In this document: piece after piece, positions 57,007 to 64,000 of the stretch
How positions within the stretch are numbered: position 1 is the stretch's first letter
How the letters are laid out: each line of letters opens with the position of its first letter
Source of the DNA: Variovorax gossypii
GTDB lineage: Bacteria > Pseudomonadota > Gammaproteobacteria > Burkholderiales > Burkholderiaceae_C
Direction of reading: 5' to 3'
Length of the DNA stretch: 64,000 nucleotides
Assembly (NCBI RefSeq): GCF_003965815.1
Contig: NZ_RXOE01000002.1
Coordinates: 1,364,001-1,428,000 of the forward strand
Notes under the pieces: model-generated
What the model was told of the DNA's origin: nothing
Seen by the model: the letters and a program-made list of their open reading frames with translations, nothing else
The model's database searches: none
Translations under genes and position numbers: made by a program

Positions 57007-57473
57007 GCCGATTCCCATCCCTTTGCAACACTCTCAACCATGTTCTCGGTGATCTCCTTGCCGATTTCCTTCAGAAGAGCCCGCTCTTGGGAGAAGGTGG
57101 CCTCATCCTCGAGAACCTCGTCGATCAAAGCCTGCCCCTTTCCAGTTATTTGATAGCCGGTGGAGGTCGTCTTTATCAAATCCTCGGCAACGGCATAGCG
57201 AATTGCGATGGCAACAGCCGGATCGAAACCCCACGCGGTGATATGTAGAGCCTTCGCCTTCGCGGCATCGACCAGTTTCTGCATGCGGCCGGTGCGCTTA
57301 AGCGCCCAATTAAAGAGGTGCAGCCGCGGCAGCGTGGATTTGCCGCCGCGAGATGACAAGCGCAGCACAAGCAATAGCTGACAAATCTTGTACAGCGGTC
57401 GATGCTCCACCAACACAGGAGCAGGACGACGTTCGAAAACGAGGTGGCGTCGTTCCTCGATGAGCTCATTCAT
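57003..57473 (-). CDS. Small middle-component protein (winged-helix-like)
   Basis: A 156-residue protein with helical N-terminus (RPLYKICQLLLVLRLSSRGGKSTLPRLHLFNWALK) and a winged-helix-like part (IAIRYAVAEDLIKTTSTGYQITGKGQALIDEVLE). The size, fold-type and position between effector and ATPase are those of the middle components of ABC-3C systems. The start is ATG 57473, overlapping the effector gene by 8 bp. Confidence 0.65.
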   Translation of the reverse strand: MNELIEERRHLVFERRPAPVLVEHRPLYKICQLLLVLRLSSRGGKSTLPRLHLFNWALKRTGRMQKLVDAAKAKALHITAWGFDPAVAIAIRYAVAEDLIKTTSTGYQITGKGQALIDEVLEDEATFSQERALLKEIGKEITENMVESVAKGWESA

Positions 57474-58392
57474 AGTCGAGCTCGCAAACAGCAATCCATC
57501 GTGCGACCATCAATCGCGCGATAAGCGCCGCCTCTGTTTCGTCGATATGCGGCGCGAGCTCTTTCGAGATGCGTTCGGCCAAGCCTTCTCGAATTTTGTC
57601 GGTGAGCTGCTGCGGAGTTCCCTCCCACGTTGCGCGTGTCTCTAGGACGTGGGCCTCGTATCCATTGATGAGCCTCATCAGGCGCGAATGAACGGTGGGG
57701 GCTTGCTCGTTAATCCGACGGAAGTGACTATCGTGTTCCAAAAACTCCCGCCTCGTACGCTGGTTGAGCTCCGCCTCCTTCACCGCAATCTTGTCGGCGG
57801 TGAAGCGGCCTTGCAGTCTGGCCTTGGTTTTTCGGACAATGTTGTTCTCGTACACTTCCGGCGCGCTGCCGAGCGGGGGAAGTACCGTTGGCAGACCTCC
57901 GAAATCCAGCGCCTTGCCAAAAGCGAACTGCAGCTCTTGGATTTCGGAGGCGTAGTGATCGCCATCCTGGATCAGTACCTCAAAGTCTGGTGCCAGGATC
58001 GAGAGGTTCCACGCCCTCGCTTCGGCTTCCTTGGTGCGTGCGTGCTTGATCAGCTCATTGCGCGCGACGGTGGGCGTCACCAAGTACCAGCGGCGCAACT
58101 TCGTGGTGCCCAGCAGCTTCTTCAGGTCCTGCTCGTAGGTCTTAAGCTTCTTGAGGTCTGTAGTGATCTTGTCGCGCTGCTTTTCGTGAAGCTCTTTGCC
58201 GGGGTAGAGCGCGTCAGGGCAGTAGCACTGGAAACCACAACCCGTGGTGGTAGTGAACCCCTCGAGTCCAAAATCACCGGGCGTGGCAGGAATGTGCTGG
58301 TATCCGTCAGCGGCAAACTTCTTCTTGAATACTTGCTGGCAGAGACGCTCCCAGCTGTCTCCATCGAACGGCCCGAAAGGGGTCTTGAACAC
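57466..58392 (-). CDS. Putative restriction-endonuclease-like effector of the ABC-3C-like operon
   Basis: About 308 residues from a proposed GTG start (VFKTPFGPFDGDSWERL). The N-terminal domain has D40 and E44 in GDFGLEG and then GFQCYCPD, a layout like Mrr-type nuclease cores (D..E..Q-x-K) but with Tyr57 in the place of the usual Lys. A long helical C-terminal part follows (KQRDKITTDLKKLKTYEQDL, later RRINEQAPTVHSRLMRLI). The open frame runs on to 59034, but the upstream part reads like non-coding sequence. First gene of a three-gene overlapping operon. Confidence 0.65.
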   Translation of the reverse strand: MFKTPFGPFDGDSWERLCQQVFKKKFAADGYQHIPATPGDFGLEGFTTTTGCGFQCYCPDALYPGKELHEKQRDKITTDLKKLKTYEQDLKKLLGTTKLRRWYLVTPTVARNELIKHARTKEAEARAWNLSILAPDFEVLIQDGDHYASEIQELQFAFGKALDFGGLPTVLPPLGSAPEVYENNIVRKTKARLQGRFTADKIAVKEAELNQRTRREFLEHDSHFRRINEQAPTVHSRLMRLINGYEAHVLETRATWEGTPQQLTDKIREGLAERISKELAPHIDETEAALIARLMVARWIAVCELDYE

Positions 58393-58893
58393 GGCGTTAT
58401 CGAAGCTCGCGCCTAAGCCAATGTGCCAGGCGAAAAAGCAAGTAGCGCCCGATTCGCGCGCAGCGGATGCGACACATGCAGATGGATACCTTGAAAGGCG
58501 TGCTTTCCAATGCGCAAGCGTCACTCCCCCTCTTTTTCTGCTGCAGGTGCCATAGTCGAGCCCGCAGTGGTTGCTATACGGGTATTGTTCGATACATTTG
58601 CTAACTTGTAAAGCCGATGTATGCAGGTGGCTTGGAGCTATGTCGACGCAACGGCATCGTGGAAACAGCCGTCCAAGGTGCTGGAACGACCAGACAGGCG
58701 TCAATTGAGCATGGACGACAGGAGCCATCGGGTACTGTACATGCATACAGTTAAACCCGCTTGGGAGCTTGGGAGTCTCCGGCGCATCTCGGACCGCTTG
58801 CAGCGCTTTCAGCACTGAGGTCGGCGTGGTGGGCAGCCCCAGTGCGAGTCCTTGCAATGCGCCCGCGCTAGACCGTTGGCTGAGTACCCGATT

Positions 58894-58919
58894 CACTGTC
58901 GCACAGCTGTGCGACAGTG
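58894..58919. promoter_or_regulatory. Perfect 26-bp palindrome
   Basis: CACTGTCGCACAG is followed immediately by its exact reverse complement, with no spacer and no T run, so it looks like a dimeric-protein operator and not a terminator. It lies roughly midway between the divergent operons. Confidence 0.7.
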
Positions 58920-59056
58920 GCAAGTAGAATTCAGCAATTGTGACAGCGAATGCTCGGGAGCGGTTGTTCATGGTCTGAAAAACCGCGTGGAACTGTGCGT
59001 CCATCCTCCGTGCAAATGGGGAGCCAGGTACCACGTATTAACGTGTTATAAATAGC

Positions 59057-59074
59057 GTAGTGTGACAACACTAC
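59057..59074. promoter_or_regulatory. Inverted repeat at the transcription start region of the nuclease gene
   Basis: GTAGTGT and ACACTAC (7-bp arms, 4-bp spacer) lie directly downstream of a TATAAA box (59047-59052), where a repressor would block transcription start. No Shine-Dalgarno is visible between it and the ATG at 59081, so the mRNA may have a very short leader. Confidence 0.5.
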
Positions 59075-59080
59075 CGTACT

Positions 59081-60694
59081 ATGCCCGACCTGGTCGAAAC
59101 CACCTTGAAGAACATTGGTCCCTGTGTCAGCACCACCCTCGTGGCAGCGCTGATCAAGGAGCATGGTTTGTCCGCCGTCAATGCGCGGCAGAAGGTTTCG
59201 CGCGCTACCTCGATCAAGAAGCTGGCGCACATCCTGTTTCCGCACCGTGCGCGGTTCGTGTACCTCCAATCCGACTACGGCTCCCCCGAGTTCTGGCATG
59301 CGTTGACGCATGAGTTGCTTGCCAACTCTGTGTCATATGGAGGCGGATTGGCTGCGCTGATGGCACGTGGCGGCGCCATGCCGGTCGGGCATTTCACGAT
59401 CGCGTGCGGCGCTCCTGTTGCGCAGCGCGGCCACCTGTCCCCGGCGGGCATTCTGGAGCGGCTGAAGGCTGCCCAGCTTGTGCGCACCGTCGACGAACCG
59501 GGTATCGGCGAATGTGTGGAGCTGTCGCACCAGAGTGCATCCGATGCCTTTGAGCTCGCGCGGATGCGTGCTCGGCTCTACACGGAACAAGTCCTGCTGG
59601 GCGCTGTGAAGGACTGGGCGCGAAATCTGGGGATGGTCAGCTACAACAAAGTAGAGCTTCGCGACGAGAACGACCGCCAGCCCAAGGTGGGGACCTTCCA
59701 TTGGGATCTGGCTGGACCTTCCTACCTTGGGCCGCTGGCAAAGCGTGTCCCAAGAGCAAAGCCCAAGCCAGGCTTCCTGGTCTGCGACGTGCTATTGGGC
59801 GTCAACGTGTCGGCGGACGAACTACGGCCATTCATCAACAAGTGCACAACGTTGCGGAGCCTGACCAAAGTCGGCGCCTGTCTACAGGTGTTCGTCGCGG
59901 ACGGGTATACCCCCGAGGCCTACGCGCTTGCCAGGGAACAGGGAGTCATGTCCGCCACTACAGCGTCGCTGTTTGGCCTGGAGGTGGCCAAGGCGCTGCG
60001 GGAGCTGGCGGAACTGCTGCGCGAGGTCTTCCCGCGCGCCGGCACCTTCGAAAAGATCGACGCGGTGTTCGCACAGCTCAGTCACATAGAGGGCGCGGCG
60101 AACAATCTACGCGGAGCCTTGTTTGAATACTTGGTTGCTGAGATCGTGCGGACCACCAGCCCCCACACGTCCATTCAGGTGAATGAAGTGTTCCGCGCGG
60201 ACGGAAGCTCCGCCGAAGTCGACGTCCTGGTTGAACATCGGGACCACGCGATCCGGTTCATCGAGTGCAAAGGCTACCGGCCCGGCGGCACCGTGCCCGA
60301 CGAAATGATCGAACGTTGGCTGAGAGATCGGATTCCCCTCCTGCGCAAAGCCGCAGCCGCCAACACTTTCTGGCACAAGTGCAGGTTCGAATTTGAATTC
60401 TGGACCTCGGGCACACTCACCCCCGAGGCAGAGGCGCTGATTGCCGCGGCCGCCGAAAGGACGAAGAAGTACGGCATCAAACTGGTGTCGGCTCGCGACC
60501 TCGTCGAGATCGGCCAAGCCACAAACAACTCCCCTTTGAAGAACACCCTTCAGGAGCACTTCCTCGGGCATCCCCTGGAAAAGGCTGAACGCACGGCGCA
60601 ATCAAAGCAGCGGCGCCTGGCAATCCCGCCAAGTTCGAAGCTGGCGAAGCGCTCCGGTGAGGTGGCCGCGAACGAGTTCTTCGCTGAAGACTGA
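59081..60694 (+). CDS. Putative PD-(D/E)XK nuclease with HTH-like N-terminus
   Basis: A 537-residue protein. The N-terminal half is winged-helix-like (VAALIKEHGLSAVNARQKVSRA, HLSPAGILERLKAAQLV), recalling AbiEi-type antitoxin regulators. The C-terminal third carries a PD-(D/E)XK core: E349 in GALFEYLVAEIV, D381 in EVDVLVEH, and E395-x-K397 in RFIECKGYRPGG. It may read its own promoter region through the HTH part and cut nucleic acid through the nuclease part. It is joined stop-to-start (TGAGTG) to the ATPase/AlbA_2 gene, so the two likely work together. I do not recognise a named family. Confidence 0.6.
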   Translation: MPDLVETTLKNIGPCVSTTLVAALIKEHGLSAVNARQKVSRATSIKKLAHILFPHRARFVYLQSDYGSPEFWHALTHELLANSVSYGGGLAALMARGGAMPVGHFTIACGAPVAQRGHLSPAGILERLKAAQLVRTVDEPGIGECVELSHQSASDAFELARMRARLYTEQVLLGAVKDWARNLGMVSYNKVELRDENDRQPKVGTFHWDLAGPSYLGPLAKRVPRAKPKPGFLVCDVLLGVNVSADELRPFINKCTTLRSLTKVGACLQVFVADGYTPEAYALAREQGVMSATTASLFGLEVAKALRELAELLREVFPRAGTFEKIDAVFAQLSHIEGAANNLRGALFEYLVAEIVRTTSPHTSIQVNEVFRADGSSAEVDVLVEHRDHAIRFIECKGYRPGGTVPDEMIERWLRDRIPLLRKAAAANTFWHKCRFEFEFWTSGTLTPEAEALIAAAAERTKKYGIKLVSARDLVEIGQATNNSPLKNTLQEHFLGHPLEKAERTAQSKQRRLAIPPSSKLAKRSGEVAANEFFAED

Positions 60695-62023
60695 GTGGCA
60701 GCCACCGTGCACTTCATCCGCCTTGCCCTCTCGAACTTCGGCTCGTTCCGAAACATCGCCGTCGAGTTCCCGCCTTCGGGCGTTTCCGTCATTTCGGGGG
60801 CCAACGCGTCCGGCAAGAGTCAACGGTCGGCGCGGCGCTGGCTGCAATCATAGGAAAACGGGCCGTGACCATGGATCCCAAGGGCGAAGGACCCGCAAGG
60901 GTTGCCCTGGTGCTTTGGCGACGGCGGGACCGAGGAGGTCGCATCGCTGTGCGTGACGGCCGATGCCGGCGGGCTGGCGCGATGCGAGTTCATCCACAAC
61001 AGCACTTCCATGAGTCAGGAGTTGTTGGCGGCTGTGCGGCGAAAGTCTGGACCTAGGCTGCTTCTTGATGAGCGCATCGGAAATGGACCATTCACGAAAC
61101 GCGATATCGCAGCATTTGAGAGCACCGCACCACCGGAGATTTTGCGAAATGAGTTTTGGGATGAAATGCACCGCAGCGGCTGGCTTGAGTCTGGCGCCCA
61201 CTCCGCAAGCGTGGGGATCATGAGCGGTGTCGTTCGTGAATTCATGGCGAGGGTCCCTGCGGCACCCCTCCCGCTCCTGGTAGACGGAATCATCGGTCAG
61301 TTGGACTCGCGCGCTGCCCGGTTCTGTGCGGACTTGCTTCAGCTGATTGGTCGTACCTCGCAAGTGATCGTGGTGACTTCTTCCTATGCCGGGCAATCGT
61401 TCGGCAAAGAACTGATCCGGCTACCGCGGCATGCGTCCCCGTTGCGGGCCATGGCGTACTACGCGAAGACCGCGTCGTTCACGTCGCTTCGCCTGCAGAC
61501 TCGGAAGCGTTCGAGGGAGCGCATGAAAACATTCAAGCTAGGCGAGACGTTTCCAACACAGGAAAGCCGGGCTTGCGAGCTCAAGGAAGTGAAAGGCCAA
61601 AACCCCGTCGGGTCGATTGGCCAGGTTGCCGACCAATACGTGGTCGCTTTCCTGAATGCTGGCGTCGAGCAGACGGGAAGCATTCTCTGGGGAGTCACCG
61701 ATGCTCGCACCGTGGTGGGCGTGCCACTGACCGACGCGCAATGCGATGAGATTCGTCGAGTTGTAGTCGGACGGGTCGGCAACATCAAACCGCCCCTTGC
61801 GCTGACCACCCTGAGTATCAAATTCCATCCGGTGGCGAGCGATGGTCCATCACCGTTGTACGTGGCGGAAGTGAAGGTGCCGGCGGTCCAGGGGACCTAT
61901 CTCTACGCGACCGGATCGGAGGAGGGCTACGTGAAGACGGACGCCGGCAAGAAGAAGCTCACCATCATGCAGATCCAGCAAGAGCTGCTGCAGCGCAGGG
62001 GCGTTGGCATCCCGGCCGCGTAG
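60695..62023 (+). pseudogene. Compact ABC ATPase fused to a Schlafen AlbA_2 domain, two compensating frameshifts
   Basis: From GTG 60695 the frame gives IRLALSNFGSFRNIAVEFPPSG and Walker A GANASGKS, then hits TAG at 60851. A single missing base near 60821 and a single extra base near 60913 restore a continuous protein of about 442 residues (via TVGAALAAIIGKRAVTMDP and ARVALVFGDGGTEEVAS). The downstream part holds a degenerate Walker B (LPLLVDGIIGQLD, Gly where Glu is expected) and a C-terminal AlbA_2/Schlafen domain (CELKEVKGQNPVG, VAFLNAG, GSILWGVTDARTVVGVPL). It is either a decayed gene or a sequencing artefact. Confidence 0.7.
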
Positions 62024-62171
62024 CGCCACGCGCGAACGGGACGACTGGCGGTTTCCCAATATCGCGAAAGTCCTGCTGTTGGTTGTCTGCCGTCGGAGCG
62101 TGCCTGCATAGTGCTCTTTCCGCGTTGAGCCTACACTGGAAGTCCCCGCACATCTCACTGATCACTGCGCC

Positions 62172-62693
62172 ATGAACAGCATCTTGCTGCCTACTACCCC
62201 GGATGATGAGGATGGGTATCGCACCACCGCGATGGGGTTGGCACGATTCGCCTATGAATATATCGATGCAGCGTTGCTGGTTGATGAGCGACATGGCCAG
62301 CGAAAGGGCTTCGAGCATGTCTCACCTGTGCCAGCGTATTTTCTCGCGATGCATGGCATTGAATTGACGCTCAAAGCATTTCTTCGGTACAAAGGCGTTG
62401 AACCAAGGGCTCTTCGCTCGCGCGAACTTGGGCACGACATCCGAGCTTGCTATCGAAAGGCTAAAGAACTCGGATTGCGGGACGTTTTTCGGATGCGCGC
62501 TGATGATTTACGCGCGATGATCTTGTTGCTTGCGCTCAACGACTTTCAGGGTTTGCGGTACATCCGAACGGGTTACAAGCGCTTCCCATCATGGGCCATT
62601 GTCGAGCCGTTCGCGGTAAGGTTGCACCAAGCAGTCGCCCCGCTGGTTGGCTATCGGTCATTTAGCAAGATCTATCAGGCTTATCAAGGGTAG
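62172..62693 (+). CDS. HEPN-like protein
   Basis: A 173-residue all-helical protein. The helix pair MGLARFAYEYIDAALLVDE and PAYFLAMHGIELTLKAFLRYKGVEPRALRSRELGHDIRACYRKAKELG resembles HEPN domains, including a possible R-x(4-6)-H active motif around RSRELGHD. HEPN proteins are often toxic RNases in toxin-antitoxin and abortive-infection systems. Family assignment is by pattern only. It follows the AlbA_2 gene after 148 bp. Confidence 0.5.
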   Translation: MNSILLPTTPDDEDGYRTTAMGLARFAYEYIDAALLVDERHGQRKGFEHVSPVPAYFLAMHGIELTLKAFLRYKGVEPRALRSRELGHDIRACYRKAKELGLRDVFRMRADDLRAMILLLALNDFQGLRYIRTGYKRFPSWAIVEPFAVRLHQAVAPLVGYRSFSKIYQAYQG

Positions 62694-63340
62694 AGACGCA
62701 CGAGCAGCTTGCCAGTTCGCTCGTAGTTGTTGGCGAGCTGCACGGCTGCGCGCAGCTCTTCGATCGAAAGCTTCTCTTCAGAGTCGAGTTCACCCGTCTT
62801 CAGCAGTGCGAGGATTTCATCGGCCTTCTTGCCAGTCAGAAACTGTGCCGCGGAAAAGACCGTGAGGCGGTGGGCTTGTTGGAGTAGCCGGCCCTCGTCT
62901 TTGAGTACCTGCATTCTTTCCGCATCTGCAGCGCGATGTACGCGCAACACCGCACCGGCACAGTCGATGGTTCTCACGCGCAATTCCTCCAGTTTCCTGG
63001 CTGCTGCCGTGGCGTAGGGAAGATAGCCAAGCAGCGCCTCGGCATGACGCTCACTGAAAGCCGCGAACTGCTCCGCGACCAAGCTGTCCCCGCCCAGTGA
63101 CGACACCTTGAACACTCGATCTCGCGCTTTGCTGGCGATGGCTGCGGCTGCCTCCACTTCCTGGCGATCCGTCCATGCCAACAAGGGGACCGCCCGCGTG
63201 CCTTTGGCTGACCAGTGTCCCGTCACCTTCAGGAACCTGTAGTGCTGGCCTCCACGGTGTTGTTCCTCGAGCGCAGCTGAACCATGCTCTGCGTGCTCGA
63301 TCACGAAGAAGGATAGATAAGGTCGATTCGAGGTGCTCAT
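62684..63340 (-). CDS. Hypothetical protein
   Basis: A 218-residue protein starting MSTSNRPYLSFFVIEHAEHGSAALEEQH, with a mixed alpha/beta N-terminal part and a helical C-terminal part (EEKLSIEELRAAVQLANNYERTGKLLV). No known domain recognised, no signal peptide or membrane segment. It overlaps the end of the HEPN-like gene tail to tail by 10 bp. A longer start at 63385 is possible. Confidence 0.55.
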   Translation of the reverse strand: MSTSNRPYLSFFVIEHAEHGSAALEEQHRGGQHYRFLKVTGHWSAKGTRAVPLLAWTDRQEVEAAAAIASKARDRVFKVSSLGGDSLVAEQFAAFSERHAEALLGYLPYATAAARKLEELRVRTIDCAGAVLRVHRAADAERMQVLKDEGRLLQQAHRLTVFSAAQFLTGKKADEILALLKTGELDSEEKLSIEELRAAVQLANNYERTGKLLVRLYP

Positions 63341-63452
63341 TTCGCCGATTGTGTCCGCCTTGATTGACGACCTCCGAATGTCCATGGGCGCAGAGGTCCG
63401 TGGCGAGTCTCACGCACGTACTGCGCAGTCCCTCGCAAGCACTTCCTGCCGA

Positions 63453-63713
63453 TCAGTGCATCCATACCTCGACAGCACCCTTTTCGACGAGTTGAAAGGC
63501 GTATTCAAGCGCCGCCTTGAGTGAGCGTGCTTTGGTCGCGAACACACCCGGAACGCGATGACGAAAAGCTGGGATCTTCGTAAAGCCATCCCCGAATTCC
63601 AAATCCTGCTCGAACTGCACCCACGACCACCAGCCATCTCTCTGCTGGGCTGCACAGAGTGCGACGAAGTAGCCGTCCAGTTCGATGAAGCCCTCAAGTT
63701 TCACAGTCGGCAT
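63453..63713 (-). CDS. Small hypothetical protein
   Basis: An 86-residue protein (MPTVKLEGFIELDGYFVALCAAQQRDGWWSWV), with a beta-hairpin start and a helical end (SLKAALEYAFQLVEKGAVEVWM). A GGGAG ribosome site stands 8 bp before this ATG, which is why the longer in-frame ORF to 63866 is not used. Function unknown. Beyond it (63714-64000) I see no gene; the last 140 bp are AT-rich. Confidence 0.5.
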   Translation of the reverse strand: MPTVKLEGFIELDGYFVALCAAQQRDGWWSWVQFEQDLEFGDGFTKIPAFRHRVPGVFATKARSLKAALEYAFQLVEKGAVEVWMH

Positions 63714-64000
63714 TTCTGTGCTCCCAGGTCCGCCGGTTGAGTCGAGATCGTTCGAGCGTGATCTTCGGACGCCTTCCGGAGCGCCCGCATCTGTCAAAAG
63801 AGACAGGGCATCAGGGCCACGAAGTCGGCTGCTGCAGATGCCTGCACATTTGCCGCCTGCAAACATGAATACCTAAGAATTAAATTTAAAGAATTCTTGA
63901 GATTTGCCGATGTCTTATTCGTGACCTTATCCGCAGGTTGACATGCGGCAGCCCTTCTTTTAGGTCTTTCGCACCCGATAATCGAAATTGACGCTTTTTG

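Larger units (their letters stand above)
58393..59080. other. Divergent regulatory region between the two defence-type modules
   Basis: About 690 bp without a convincing gene. It contains a perfect 26-bp palindrome (58894-58919), a CACGT/ACGTG inverted repeat (59032-59045), a TATAAA box (59047-59052) and a GTAGTGT/ACACTAC inverted repeat (59057-59074) just before the plus-strand start at 59081. The minus-strand operon promoter should lie close to 58400-58600. Confidence 0.5.
45649..64000. mobile_element. Genomic island inserted at ssrA (right end outside the window)
   Basis: The integrase points away from ssrA and begins 203 bp after its 3' end, the classical layout of P4-type islands that use the tmRNA gene as attachment site. 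From here on gene content changes to insertion sequences, defence-type genes and hypotheticals, and by eye the GC content falls after 53.7 kb. I found no second copy of the ssrA 3' end within the window, so the right boundary is open. Confidence 0.7.

Noticed and set aside
58393..59034. N-terminal extension of the ABC-3C effector frame to 59034
   Set aside because: The translated extension has no secondary-structure pattern, is rich in scattered Cys/His/Pro, and would span the 26-bp palindrome; the conserved-looking part begins at VFKTPFGPF.
45600..64000. Second attachment site (attR) of the ssrA island
   Set aside because: I looked for another copy of GGTTCAAATCC near CAGCTCCACCA and found only short chance matches such as GCTCCACCAA near 57407.

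Overview
The window looks like a chromosome segment of a high-GC betaproteobacterium of the order Burkholderiales, most like Comamonadaceae (Variovorax-type). The reasons are GC-rich codon usage, the gyrA / ompA-ubiG-gph neighbourhood, a fused aroA-cmk gene in a serC-pheA-tyrA-aroA/cmk-rpsA-ihfB-lapA-lapB supraoperon, a tmRNA encoding the tag ANDERFALAA, and Comamonadaceae-style intergenic repeats. Species cannot be fixed from sequence reading alone.

Layout, backbone (1-45.6 kb). A partial LysR regulator (1-702) and a GntR/FCD regulator (714-1478) precede a nine-gene operon (1790-10281): a branched-chain-amino-acid-type ABC transporter, a Zn-dependent carbamoylase/ureidopropionase-type hydrolase, a second periplasmic binding protein and an M81 metallopeptidase. 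A consensus sigma-54 promoter (1674-1690) lies in front. Two small genes follow, then an AcoR-like regulator without an AAA+ domain, divergent from a form II CO-dehydrogenase-like molybdenum hydroxylase cluster coxS-L-M-D-E-G-I (12562-20213). On the minus strand come a six-gene Mrp/Pha cation/proton antiporter with fused A+B subunits (20236-26389), a CrcB fluoride channel behind a TRAP dicarboxylate-type transporter (26478-29840), a ComEA-like protein, and the housekeeping supraoperon from lapB up to gyrA (30465-42862). ompA, ubiG, gph and ssrA (tmRNA) run on the plus strand to 45648.

Layout, island (45.65 kb to the window end). A P4-type tyrosine integrase starts about 200 bp after the 3' end of ssrA, so everything to its right is read as an ssrA-inserted island whose far end lies outside the window. 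The island first holds a decayed IS66 remnant. An IS66-family transposon of about 5.36 kb (48163-53524) is inserted exactly at the remnant's end. It is flanked by a perfect 8-bp duplication and carries an AraC regulator and two short-chain dehydrogenases as cargo, besides tnpA, tnpB and tnpC.

The rest (53.7-64 kb) is of lower GC by eye and looks like a defence-type cluster. It contains a DUF4145-like protein; an overlapping three-gene operon resembling an ABC-three-component (ABC-3C) conflict system (nuclease-like effector, small winged-helix-like middle component, Rad50-like ATPase); a divergent two-gene module (HTH-like/PD-(D/E)XK nuclease plus a compact ABC ATPase joined to a Schlafen/AlbA_2 domain, the latter interrupted by two compensating frameshifts); a HEPN-like protein; and two unrecognised minus-strand genes. 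The divergent region between the two modules holds a perfect 26-bp palindrome and further inverted repeats. This nuclease/ATPase-AlbA_2 pair is the best candidate here for a little-described system.
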